Source of the DNA: Flavipsychrobacter sp. | Lineage (GTDB): Bacteria > Bacteroidota > Bacteroidia > Chitinophagales > Chitinophagaceae | DNA length: 64,000 nt | Direction: 5' to 3' | NCBI GenBank assembly: GCA_021155965.1 | Contig: JAJNBJ010000025.1 | Location: forward strand, 1 to 64,000 | Shown: in pieces, positions 47,164 through 55,925 of the stretch | Layout of the letters: each line of letters begins with the position of its first letter | Position numbering within the stretch: the stretch's first letter is position 1 | Notes under the pieces: generated by a model | Databases searched by the model: none | What the model was told of the DNA's origin: nothing | The model's input: only the letters and a program-made list of their open reading frames with translations | Position numbers and translations under genes: made by a program

Positions 47164-48087
47164 ATGAAGCCAGCAGTTCGTTCAGTAGCGTATTTTATCT
47201 CCGGCGCAATGGTGTGCGCATTAGTGATAACAGGCATCTCCCTCAGAAAGCCCGAACCGGCACCGCCGGCTGAGGCCAGCCCTGAGCAGTCACAATACAA
47301 ATGGTATCCACCCGCTTTGCCTCGTTCACTTGACTTTTGTGGTGAAGCAGTGCCACTCGACCGCTGGGATATACGCGAAAAACTGGACAGGGAGCTGACC
47401 ATAAATACCTACATACATGGTACACAACTGATGACCCTGAAACTCGCAGGCAGGTACTTCCCCATAATTGAAGAGCGCCTGCGTGCAAATGGTGTGCCGG
47501 ATGACCTTAAGTATATATGTGTGGCTGAAAGTGCGCTGCAGCAAAATGCCTATTCCAGTGTAGGTGCAGCCAGTTTCTGGCAGTTCATGAAGGATACCGG
47601 GCCCCGTTATGGCCTGGAGATTAATGATGAGGTAGATGAGCGCTTTCATATAGAAAAGGCGACGGATGCGGCATGTGAGTACCTTAAACTTGCAAAAGCA
47701 AAATTCGGTACATGGACAGCTGCGGCAGCATCTTATAATTGCGGTCAGGCAGGTTTCCAGAAACAGGCGGATTTTCAGCAGGCAAGCAATTACTACGACC
47801 TGATATTCCCCGAAGAGACCAACAGATACGTGTTTAGGATACTCGCGCTGAAGTACTTGATGACCCACCCCAAAATGTACGGGCTGATGATAGATTACAA
47901 CGACGAGTATAAGCCGTTAAAATCAAGAACTGTGGTGGTAGACAAGACGGTTCTAAACCTTACCGATTTTGCTAAAGAGAATGGCACATCTTACAAAATG
48001 CTGAAGATATATAACCCCTGGCTGCGGGGGCATAAGCTTGTTGTAAGAAACGGTAAACGTTACGAGGTGAAACTTCCTAATTCCTGA
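47164..48087 (+). CDS. Lytic transglycosylase (MltD-like)
   Basis: N-terminal membrane or signal segment at residues ~8-26, then an SLT domain: catalytic Glu122 in YICVAESALQ, followed by SSVGAASFWQFMKDTGPRYG and AAAASYNCGQAG. The last ~50 residues (VVDKTVLNLTDFAKENGTSY onward) resemble a degenerate LysM module. It cleaves peptidoglycan to 1,6-anhydromuropeptides in the periplasm. About 100 bp behind the OmpA-like gene, on the same strand. Confidence 0.9.
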   Translation: MKPAVRSVAYFISGAMVCALVITGISLRKPEPAPPAEASPEQSQYKWYPPALPRSLDFCGEAVPLDRWDIREKLDRELTINTYIHGTQLMTLKLAGRYFPIIEERLRANGVPDDLKYICVAESALQQNAYSSVGAASFWQFMKDTGPRYGLEINDEVDERFHIEKATDAACEYLKLAKAKFGTWTAAAASYNCGQAGFQKQADFQQASNYYDLIFPEETNRYVFRILALKYLMTHPKMYGLMIDYNDEYKPLKSRTVVVDKTVLNLTDFAKENGTSYKMLKIYNPWLRGHKLVVRNGKRYEVKLPNS

Positions 48088-48161
48088 GCCAGGTACCGGA
48101 ATACTACTAGCCAAACCCGGTGTTTTGACCTGACCAATAAAGCATTAGCTTTGTTTTATTA

Positions 48162-50588
48162 ATGGCGGATAAAACAAAAAAAGGTCGTTTTAACATAGGT
48201 GGATGGCTGATGGTAATAATTGTTACCATCCTGGTCTACCTGTTAGATAAACCTTTGGGCAGCCTGCCTGCATTAGGGAAACTGCTTGACCCTATGAATG
48301 GCTGCTGGGCTAATGCTGAGCCAGTTAATAAAGATTTTTCCGATGGACACAAATTTGAAGGTTTAAAAGGAGCTTCAGTTTGGTTCGATGAACGCCTGGT
48401 GCCCCATATACATGCCGGGAATGAGCATGACCTCTATTTCCTGGAAGGATATATCCATGCATATTTCCGGCTATGGCAAATGGACATGCAGACGCGGGCT
48501 GCAGCGGGCAGGGTAAGCGAGGTGGCAGGGCAGAAGGCCCTGGAATTTGACCGCAGGCAACGGCGCAAAGGAATGGTGTTTGGCGCAGAGAACTCACTCA
48601 AAACGATGGAAGCAGACCCGCGTACCAGGTTGATAATGGATGCTTATACCGAAGGGATAAACGCCTACATCACATCGCTGAAATACAGGGAATTGCCCAT
48701 CGAATACAAACTCATGGGTTTTACCCCTGAAAAATGGACAAATCTAAGGATAGCCCTGCTCTTGAAGTACATGGCAGACGATCTTACCGGTAAAGTAGAC
48801 GATATAGCGCTGACCTATTTGAGAGGTGCATTGCCTAAAGAACAATTTGAATTGTTATTCCCGCAAAGAATTGAAGGTGCTACTCCGGCAATACCCGCAG
48901 GCACAGTGTTCGAGAGGCCATCATTGAGTATTCCTGTTGCACCGGCTGATAGTGTAGCATTTCCTCATTTCACACCGTCAGATTTCGGAGAGCCCCGCGA
49001 AGACGGCAAAGGCAGCAACAACTGGGTTGTGAGTGGTGCGAGAACTGTAAGCGGCAGCCCGATACTATGCAATGATCCCCACCTTGGCTTGAGCCTGCCT
49101 TCGCTATGGTTTGAAGCGCAACTGCAGGCGCCCGGTATTAATGTATATGGCGCATCATTGCCAGGTACACCTGGTGTGGTGTTAGGCTTTAATGACAGCC
49201 TCTCATGGGGCTTTACCAATAATTATCGTGATGTAAAAGACTACTACCTTATAAGGCCCGTTGCAGAGAATAAGAATAAATATTGGTTTGCAGGACAACA
49301 ACTTGATTTTACGAAACGTATTGAACACATTCTGGTAAAAGGTCAACCAGAGCTGACAGACACTGTTAATTACACCGTGCATGGCCCTGTGATGTATGAC
49401 GATAACTACACGGATAAAAATGGGTTAAGGAAAATACTGTCGGTATGTTGGATGGGTCATCGTGCGACCAATGAGCTGCTCGCAGTTTACTTAGCGAATA
49501 AAGCAAAGAACTACAATGAGTTTGTTGATGCCATAATGAATTTTCAATGTCCCGGGCAGAATATTGCCTATGCAGACAGGCAGGGGAACATCGCCATCTG
49601 GGCGCAGGGACAATTCATTAACCAATGGAAAGGGCAGGGCAGGTATGTTATGGATGGCAGCGACAGTGCAACCCTATGGGGAGATCTGATACCACCGCAC
49701 GAGAACCCGCATGTACTCAATCCGCAGCAGGGATTTGTAAGCTCCGCAAACCAGGTTACTACTGATAGCACTTATCCATACGCATACAACAATGGTGGCT
49801 TTGTGAACCTGCGTGCATGGCGTATAAATGAGATGTTGGGCAAAGCGCATAAAGTTAGCATAGACGATATGTGCAAAATCCAGAATGATGTACACTCATA
49901 TCTTGCGGAGCATATGCTTCCGGGCATGTTGTCATATTGTACCTCAATAGACGAACCGTTCCTAAACGGTTTGCGCAAATGGGACTACAATTTATCCGCA
50001 GAAAGCGCGGACGCTACACTTTTTCAGCTCTGGTGGAAGTATTTCTTTGAGGGGGTATGGTATCCCATTTTAGGTGGGCATGTGCCATACAGCTTAATGC
50101 CGTTGCAGGAAAGGACGATGCAGTTATTTCTTGCAGATATACATCCGGTAAAGGGCTTTCATGTTGACGGATATTATTCTTCTATTGTGATAAAAAGTTA
50201 TGCCCAGGCTGTCGACAGTGTAAAGAACATTGCGAATGACAGGGGCGGACTTGCACAGTGGTACCAGGTAAAAAATACGTCGATCAATCACCTCGCCAAG
50301 CTTCCCGCATTTAGTTACGATCATTTGAAAGTAGGGGGCTGGGGTAACACCATTAATGCGGTAAAAGAAAATCACGGCCCCTCATGGCGGCTGGTAGTGC
50401 AGATGGGTAAGGAAGAGATAGAAGCATATGGCCTGTATCCCGGTGGGCAATCGGGGAATCCCGGCAGCAAATATTATGCTACATTCCTCGATCATTGGGT
50501 AGAAGGGAAGTATTATAGGTTGTTATTTTTACCAAACGCGCCTCAGCAAAATAATGAGCGTATAAAGTATTCGTGGAAAGTAAATTAG
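48162..50588 (+). CDS. Penicillin acylase family protein (Ntn hydrolase)
   Basis: An 808-residue precursor with an N-terminal hydrophobic segment (LMVIIVTILVYLL). The autocleavage site and nucleophile is Ser285 in DGKGSNNWVVSG. The alpha-chain region has FLEGYIHAYFRLWQMDMQTR, and the beta chain has NDPHLGLSLPSLWFEAQLQ and later WKYFFEGVWYPILGG. Members hydrolyse amides such as penicillins or acyl-homoserine lactones; the substrate here cannot be told. The next gene starts 2 bp after the stop. Confidence 0.92.
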   Translation: MADKTKKGRFNIGGWLMVIIVTILVYLLDKPLGSLPALGKLLDPMNGCWANAEPVNKDFSDGHKFEGLKGASVWFDERLVPHIHAGNEHDLYFLEGYIHAYFRLWQMDMQTRAAAGRVSEVAGQKALEFDRRQRRKGMVFGAENSLKTMEADPRTRLIMDAYTEGINAYITSLKYRELPIEYKLMGFTPEKWTNLRIALLLKYMADDLTGKVDDIALTYLRGALPKEQFELLFPQRIEGATPAIPAGTVFERPSLSIPVAPADSVAFPHFTPSDFGEPREDGKGSNNWVVSGARTVSGSPILCNDPHLGLSLPSLWFEAQLQAPGINVYGASLPGTPGVVLGFNDSLSWGFTNNYRDVKDYYLIRPVAENKNKYWFAGQQLDFTKRIEHILVKGQPELTDTVNYTVHGPVMYDDNYTDKNGLRKILSVCWMGHRATNELLAVYLANKAKNYNEFVDAIMNFQCPGQNIAYADRQGNIAIWAQGQFINQWKGQGRYVMDGSDSATLWGDLIPPHENPHVLNPQQGFVSSANQVTTDSTYPYAYNNGGFVNLRAWRINEMLGKAHKVSIDDMCKIQNDVHSYLAEHMLPGMLSYCTSIDEPFLNGLRKWDYNLSAESADATLFQLWWKYFFEGVWYPILGGHVPYSLMPLQERTMQLFLADIHPVKGFHVDGYYSSIVIKSYAQAVDSVKNIANDRGGLAQWYQVKNTSINHLAKLPAFSYDHLKVGGWGNTINAVKENHGPSWRLVVQMGKEEIEAYGLYPGGQSGNPGSKYYATFLDHWVEGKYYRLLFLPNAPQQNNERIKYSWKVN

Positions 50589-50589
50589 T

Positions 50590-50931
50590 ATGAGGTTTCT
50601 TTTTTCAGCCATATTGATAGCGCTGTTGTCTGCCGTGGCAGAGTACTTCCTGCCGTGGTGGAGTATGGCTGTGGTTTGCTTTATCGTGGCGTTGTTTATA
50701 AATGAGAGGAAGGTATTTGCGTTCTGGTCAGGCTTTTGCGGCGTAGCTGTTTGCTGGCTCGCAGTAGCATTGTGGCACGACATTCCGAATGAGCATATCC
50801 TTTCCTCAAGAATGGCAATACTGTTCCATTTGCCTGGTAGCTGGCTGTTTATGGCGGCTTCAGTGCTTATTGGCGCCGTAGTTGGCGGGTTGGCAGCATT
50901 ATCAGGGGCTATGGTCAGGCCTAAGCGTTAG
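50590..50931 (+). CDS. Small integral membrane protein
   Basis: A 113-residue protein with about four hydrophobic helices, including LFSAILIALLSAVAEYFLPW, AVVCFIVALFI and LFMAASVLIGAVVGGLAAL. The start lies 2 bp behind the penicillin acylase stop, so the two genes are coupled. The family is not recognised. Confidence 0.75.
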   Translation: MRFLFSAILIALLSAVAEYFLPWWSMAVVCFIVALFINERKVFAFWSGFCGVAVCWLAVALWHDIPNEHILSSRMAILFHLPGSWLFMAASVLIGAVVGGLAALSGAMVRPKR

Positions 50932-50943
50932 CAGAAATTATCG

Positions 50944-51037
50944 TATCTTTGTGGCGGTGCCAAACCTCGAGGCTGCAAGGGGTAAGCAATTATCTGTCTT
51001 GCAGCAGCAACAAAGCCTTCGTGAAAACGGAGGTTTT
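50944..51037 (+). ncRNA. Candidate structured small RNA with its own promoter
   Basis: TATCTTTG (50944-50951) is a perfect -7 element. Downstream, GCTGCAAG (50972-50979) pairs with CTTGCAGC (50998-51005) around an 18-base loop. AAAGCCTTCGT (51012-51022) pairs with ACGGAGGTTTT (51027-51037) around a GAAA tetraloop. CAAACCTC at 50961-50968 could instead pair with the GAGGTTTTG of the last stem. There is no open frame. The 3' hairpin may simply end the flanking genes, so this stays a hypothesis. Confidence 0.35.
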
Positions 51038-51042
51038 GCGTT

Positions 51043-51726
51043 TTAGTGCATTACTGCGATCCTTTTATTGAAATTACCGTTGTTAGTCCTTAGCTGCAGA
51101 ATGTATGTGCCATTGGCAAGTTCATCAACCGGTATCGTCATTTTTGAGTTATTAGCAGATTGATGTAATGTCAACATTTCTTTTCCCTGTAAGTCATGTA
51201 TACTTACCTTTTCGATCCCATTTAAATTATTCTCTGTTGTAATGTTCAGTTCAGTATTTGCCGGTATTGGATATACACTAATGCCTTTTTCTTCCTGCAC
51301 ATCTTCCACCCCATTAGTTCCTGCAATAAGTACTTTTAGGGTGTCCAAATTATAATCCTTATAACCCATATAAGAAAATCCTTTAAAATTATAATACAAT
51401 GTCCGGTAACCTGGAAGCATATTTAGTTTAAATGGTATTGTAACGATTGCCGCATGCGGGCCGCTTATTTTGACAATGTTCCTCCAGTCTAATTCTATAA
51501 TAATATCTACGTTCGAATTCTCGGAACAGCTAAGGTCAACTGTGATAGCGTAATCTTTGCCATTCTCTAACACAACATTATCCGGGAATGTTGTTGGTGT
51601 TATATTTAGGATATGCCCAGAACAGTAGTTGTGACTTCCTCCGGTTGGATCAGACTGCTGCGCATAACTCAAACCACCATTAAGAAACGCAAACGATACT
51701 AATAAAACGTATTTCATAAGGCACAT
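51043..51726 (-). CDS. T9SS-secreted protein, paralogue 1 of a tandem pair
   Basis: A 227-residue protein with a signal peptide (MKYVLLVSFAFLNGGLSYAQ from the second Met), a central beta domain (NYCSGHILNITPTTFPDNVV) and a type A sorting domain (ISVYPIPANTELNITT through NKRIAVMH). The last ~30 residues are identical to paralogue 2 (DELANGTYILQLRTNNGNFN), and so is the DNA just past the stop. Function is unknown. Confidence 0.82.
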   Translation of the reverse strand: MCLMKYVLLVSFAFLNGGLSYAQQSDPTGGSHNYCSGHILNITPTTFPDNVVLENGKDYAITVDLSCSENSNVDIIIELDWRNIVKISGPHAAIVTIPFKLNMLPGYRTLYYNFKGFSYMGYKDYNLDTLKVLIAGTNGVEDVQEEKGISVYPIPANTELNITTENNLNGIEKVSIHDLQGKEMLTLHQSANNSKMTIPVDELANGTYILQLRTNNGNFNKRIAVMH

Positions 51727-51847
51727 TTTATTATTTAAACGATTTTAGTTAAAATATATTGTGATGTGTAAGGCAGACTTGTCCTGACCAGCCATAACTG
51801 CCACTTTAACGGTATAATTCCCTCTGTGGAAATGGAGGTTTTGCGTT

Positions 51848-52528
51848 TTAATGCATTACTGCGATCCTTTTATTGAAATTACCGTTGTTAGTCCTTAGCT
51901 GCAGAATGTATGTGCCATTGGCAAGTTCATCAACTGGAATTTGAATTTCAGAATTGTACAGTAGGGGTTGTAGTGTTTTTACTTCCCTTCCAAGCGGGTT
52001 TATGATACTTACTTGCTCTATCTTATTTGCAGTTTTTGCTTGTATAATATTTATTACATCATTTGCAGGAACAGGGAATACGGTAATGTCTCCGTTATCA
52101 TTTATATCTTCAATTCTGGTGACCCCGCTTACTGTAACATCCATACTCGCTATATATTTATAGCCGGGATAGTGATAAAAGCCGGTAAAATCATAATATA
52201 ATTTGTGCGGGCCCCAGGGCATATTGATCTTATCAAGTGCTATTGTAAACGGGCCGGGAGTGTAGAGGTCTGTTATGTGCATCTTGCCAATTTGCTTCCA
52301 GTCTAGTTTTATAATAATATCGCCTGAAGAGTTGTCGTATTCACAGAAAAGATCTACTGTAATAGAATAATTTTTCCCGTTCTCTAAAACGCTAGAGAAA
52401 GCTGAAGGGGTAATGTCTAAGATTTCTCCAATGCAAAAATTCCCTCCTGTAGGCGCAGGCTGCTGGGCATAACTCAAGCCGGTAAGGAAAACGAATGAAG
52501 CAAATAAAACGTACTTCATGAGGAACAT
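51848..52528 (-). CDS. T9SS-secreted protein, paralogue 2 of a tandem pair
   Basis: A 226-residue protein with the same plan as 51043: signal MKYVLFASFVFLTGLSYAQQ, the NFCIGEILDITPSAFSSVLE domain and a type A C-terminal domain (ITVFPVPANDVINIIQ). The middle has diverged while the 3' end is identical to paralogue 1, which suggests duplication followed by gene conversion of the sorting domain. The 203-bp gap to the next gene shows another weak copy of the intergenic TTAACGGTATA string. Confidence 0.82.
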   Translation of the reverse strand: MFLMKYVLFASFVFLTGLSYAQQPAPTGGNFCIGEILDITPSAFSSVLENGKNYSITVDLFCEYDNSSGDIIIKLDWKQIGKMHITDLYTPGPFTIALDKINMPWGPHKLYYDFTGFYHYPGYKYIASMDVTVSGVTRIEDINDNGDITVFPVPANDVINIIQAKTANKIEQVSIINPLGREVKTLQPLLYNSEIQIPVDELANGTYILQLRTNNGNFNKRIAVMH

Positions 52529-52731
52529 TTTTTATAATAACGATTTTATTTCAAATATATTGTACTTACTCTACCCTCAACCCCAAACTATACTTATCAG
52601 TGCCCGATTTCATAAGGTGGAGCGTGATGCATATCCCACGACTTCACGTTAACGGTATAGTGCCCATTTTTACAACAAAGCATTATTTTTTCAGAAATTG
52701 GTTGTATGTTTATTTCTTGAATAATATATAG

Positions 52732-53193
52732 ATGAAAAAAGTATCTCTTTCGTTGTTGTTACTGCTCCCGCTTATTGCCCTTGCACAGGATGAACCCGTT
52801 GCAGAACAGAAAAGTGGTGTAGATATAGGTGCCATACTCTTCGTGGTAGGGTTGATCGTGTTTATTATTGTTGTGCGTAAAATATACGAATCAAAGAACC
52901 GCAAGGCTTATGAAAAAGAGCAGGAAGAAAAAAGGAATGCTGTAAGGGAAGATTTTAATAACCCCAAATATTGGTACCAGTGCAAGAACTGTAAGGTGAC
53001 CATCAGAAAGACAATCCCCCCAAATGCGGCAGACTGCTTTAAGGCCGTTGATCACTTGTGGACGCAAATTGCTGAAGTGGGCAACACAAAATACCTGTGC
53101 CGTAACTGCAATACGCTGGTAGAAACTAAAGCAGAGCCTGTAGCTGAAAATTGTCCCGATGCTGCTATACACGATTGGGAAAGGCTGGGGTAG
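52732..53193 (+). CDS. Membrane protein with zinc-ribbon-like cysteine pairs
   Basis: A 153-residue protein: an N-terminal signal-like segment (MKKVSLSLLLLLPLIALAQ), a second membrane helix (GAILFVVGLIVFIIVVRKIY), then a charged linker and two CxxC pairs (CKNCKVTIRK and CRNCNTLVE) with a WTQIAE segment between. The pairs suggest a zinc ribbon. I do not recognise the family. Confidence 0.68.
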   Translation: MKKVSLSLLLLLPLIALAQDEPVAEQKSGVDIGAILFVVGLIVFIIVVRKIYESKNRKAYEKEQEEKRNAVREDFNNPKYWYQCKNCKVTIRKTIPPNAADCFKAVDHLWTQIAEVGNTKYLCRNCNTLVETKAEPVAENCPDAAIHDWERLG

Positions 53194-53201
53194 CTTTCCC
53201 G

Positions 53202-54572
53202 TTACCGCGCTATCTGTAATACAGGTTTTAACGATTCCGTATGAAGAACATGGTCCGATACTTCATGCAGTAAGGAATATGTAGGGTTGATAGCGATTCC
53301 TGTTCCTGCGAGCCGTATCATACAAAAGTCATTTTCTCCGTCTCCTATGGCAACTGAATTATTGCTGGGTATACCAAACTGCCTTAGAATATTCATGAAC
53401 ATGTTTGATTTGCAATGATCATGTTCGCAATAGCTTTCTCCGTCTTTTAAAAACTGTGATGGTATCTTCACCTCGCCTGTAGCAATACTTTTCTTGAATT
53501 CCAGTTCATTGCTCAGGGCAAAATCCATGCCAAGCATATTTTTTACATGGTTGGTAATACAATAGTAACTGTCGCTTATAATGCCGCATACATACCCTTT
53601 CAATTTCAATTCTTTGATTACATGCACTGCATCGGCAATGATGGGGATAGCCTCAACTGTATTGATCAGTTCCCCGTATGTTCTGCCTTTAAGCAGCTTT
53701 GCTATCTTTTTGGTGCGCATAAACGGGATACGCTCATTCGCTATTATATATTGCAGTTCATTTTTGAAACCAAACTTGTCTGCCGCAGTGTGGATAAAGC
53801 TGCCCCTTAGCAGCGTATTGTCCATATCAAAGACAATTATTTTTCCTGGACCGGTGGTTCCGATGATTCGCTCGTCTATCGGGGTGGGGTGGGTATCATC
53901 GTAATGCTCATGGCGGTTTGTATGAGTGCTGAATATATTCACTCGTTTATAAATAGCCCCTGCCACTTGTTTTGCCATACGGCCTAATGCATGCAATGGC
54001 TGCATATCATTTTCTATCGACCCTATGCATACTTCTTGTATTCTTGCATTTACATGGTGCATATCTATCAGCAGGCCTATATCCACGCCATAATCGTTCT
54101 CAAATTCCACCTTTTGAAAGAATGATCTCTTTCCCGCTATCATGCCGCTTAAGGGTTGCCTGAATTCAAGCAGGTGGGGAAAGAAGTATTCAAGCGTAGG
54201 TTTTACCAGTAGTTCAGTCACCCGTCCTGCCTGCCGTTCAAAGTAAGATTTCACAAAGTCCGCTTCATCTGCGAGTAGTGGCGCAGCAAGCACGTCTATA
54301 ATGTTAGCAGAATAATTAGGGATATCTGCGTCAAGAAAAACGATCACCTCGTTTTTCGCTACCATCATGCCCTCGCGCATAGAACTGCCCTTGCCGGGGG
54401 TAAGGCTCGTGATGATCTTTGCCTGTTCTTTCCTGGCTTCGCCAACGGTATTGTCTGTCGATTGGTCATCTACCACAATTACTTCAGAAACAAATTGGCT
54501 TCTTTTTGCCTGGCGTATGACTTGTCCAATAGTTTTCTCTTCATTCAGCGCGGGGATGATGATTGTTACCAT
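53202..54572 (-). CDS. Fusion of GpgS-type glycosyltransferase (GT81-like) and HAD phosphatase
   Basis: A 456-residue two-domain protein. Residues 1 to ~215 match glucosyl-3-phosphoglycerate synthase: IPALNEEKTIGQV, VDDQSTDNT, GKGSSMREGM, the metal motif DADI (81-84), VKSYFERQAGRVTELLVKP and YGVDIGLLID. Residues ~245-456 are a SerB-like HAD phosphatase with DMDNTLL (249-255), IISDSYY, and GDGENDF (410-416). The natural reading is synthesis of a phosphorylated glycosylglycerate and its dephosphorylation by one polypeptide, making a compatible solute such as glucosylglycerate. Substrate is inferred from family only. Confidence 0.8.
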   Translation of the reverse strand: MVTIIIPALNEEKTIGQVIRQAKRSQFVSEVIVVDDQSTDNTVGEARKEQAKIITSLTPGKGSSMREGMMVAKNEVIVFLDADIPNYSANIIDVLAAPLLADEADFVKSYFERQAGRVTELLVKPTLEYFFPHLLEFRQPLSGMIAGKRSFFQKVEFENDYGVDIGLLIDMHHVNARIQEVCIGSIENDMQPLHALGRMAKQVAGAIYKRVNIFSTHTNRHEHYDDTHPTPIDERIIGTTGPGKIIVFDMDNTLLRGSFIHTAADKFGFKNELQYIIANERIPFMRTKKIAKLLKGRTYGELINTVEAIPIIADAVHVIKELKLKGYVCGIISDSYYCITNHVKNMLGMDFALSNELEFKKSIATGEVKIPSQFLKDGESYCEHDHCKSNMFMNILRQFGIPSNNSVAIGDGENDFCMIRLAGTGIAINPTYSLLHEVSDHVLHTESLKPVLQIAR

Positions 54573-54782
54573 ATATAGGACGTTTGTAACTATAAGCTGA
54601 TCGGCTTACAGCGAGGTTAACAATGAGAGCTAATACAATAATATAAAGCGGGTTTGTTCTAAGATACCGAAAAATGAAGTAACAGCGTGAGTATGAGTTG
54701 TTAATTTAAGGATTAATTAACGGCACATATTCGGTTTATTTTCCGATTTAGAAAAAGGAGTTTTGTAGTGCAGTGTCTGTCA

Positions 54783-55376
54783 TTAGCTTGCTGCAATCGT
54801 AACACTCTCATAAATGTCCTGCAATAACAATGATACCTGTATGGTTGGTAGCAAAAGAGTATCTTCTATACTTTTATATTCGTTTAGTTCCCAGTTGCCA
54901 TTCTCATTGATGTGCCATGCTTCAACTAAAACTGATTCTGAATCTACCACCACATACTCGCGCAGTGTAGCTATGTCTCGGTAGAGCATGAATTTCTGGC
55001 CACGGTCGTAGTCCTTTGTAGAAGGAGACAGAACTTCGAAAATGATAGAAGGGTTTAGTATGTTCAAGTGGTCATCTTTTAATGTCTGAAGATCTCCGCA
55101 AACTATAGAAAGATCAGGGTAGGTAAAAAGCGTATTCTTTTCTATGTATATACGGCCATCACTGCCATAAGGTTGGCAGGGGTTTCCCTTTAATTTAATC
55201 CCTAAATTGACCATAAGGTTCCTGGATATGATAACATGAGGTACTTTTGCACCCGACATTGCAAATATCTCGCCACGGTAGTACTCATGCTTCTCAGTGG
55301 CAGCATTTTCCATCTCCAGGTACTCCTCGATGGTAAATTTCTGATTGTATGCTACAGCGGGTTCCCTGACTTCCAT
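54783..55376 (-). CDS. Uma2 family (DUF820) putative restriction-like nuclease
   Basis: A 197-residue protein with the Uma2 fold: [43 protein letters not shown] and [18 protein letters not shown] with the PD-(D/E)xK-like residues Asp and Glu. These genes are numerous in Bacteroidota and Cyanobacteria; role unclear. It has no partner gene nearby. Confidence 0.88.
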   Translation of the reverse strand: MEVREPAVAYNQKFTIEEYLEMENAATEKHEYYRGEIFAMSGAKVPHVIISRNLMVNLGIKLKGNPCQPYGSDGRIYIEKNTLFTYPDLSIVCGDLQTLKDDHLNILNPSIIFEVLSPSTKDYDRGQKFMLYRDIATLREYVVVDSESVLVEAWHINENGNWELNEYKSIEDTLLLPTIQVSLLLQDIYESVTIAAS

Positions 55377-55488
55377 TGAGTAAAGTTAGGGAATGTTTTA
55401 TAAAAGTATTCAGTGAATTAATTTGGAATCCTGCCATCTCCAAATTCTTAAATTCCGCTCAAAGCCGCGGCGGTACTGCACCCAAAAA

Positions 55489-55519
55489 CCATGACGGTAC
55501 TGTTTCAGTACCGTCATGG
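55489..55519. repeat. REP-like palindrome, GGTACTG family, copy 2
   Basis: CCATGACGGTACTG (55489-55502), TTT, then CAGTACCGTCATGG (55506-55519): a perfect 14-bp stem with a 3-base loop. An extra GCGGTACTG half lies at 55470. It lies in the 549-bp gap 55377-55925, which also has a TTCAGCATGCTGAA palindrome near 55608 and tandem repeats. I see no gene there. Confidence 0.75.
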
Positions 55520-55782
55520 AAAATTTTACTTTGCCATAGCGGAAACCTTTCGGAACTTTGTCTGGTTGCTGGATTTTTTTGGGCTTGGTCTCGCGAACAG
55601 GTTCAGCATGCTGAAGTTCTTTTCTTATTGGTTAGTTCAGGTAGCGTCATTGCAATGCTCTTTCGTTTCTTTTTTTGCACGGAGCAAAAAACGACCTGGT
55701 CATTGTGGTCTTTGTATAGCAACTTTGTGACCCTTGTGTGGTAAAAATGTCTCGCGCCTTCGGATTGATAATCAATCTCTGT

Positions 55783-55815
55783 GTGTGCAAATAGTGCGCA
55801 AATAGTGCGCAAATT
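55783..55815 (+). repeat. Three tandem 11-bp units
   Basis: GTGTGCAAATA, GTGCGCAAATA and GTGCGCAAATT follow each other without gaps, about 110 bp past the parE 3' end. The period is one helical turn. No function is evident. Confidence 0.6.
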
Positions 55816-55925
55816 TAAATGTACAAAATAATTGAAACAGAATAGGTTACACATAGAAGTGTTGTGCCAAAAAATCTGCAAAAATGCGCACAAAAAACAC
55901 CAGGGTGATCTCGGTTAATCTCGGG

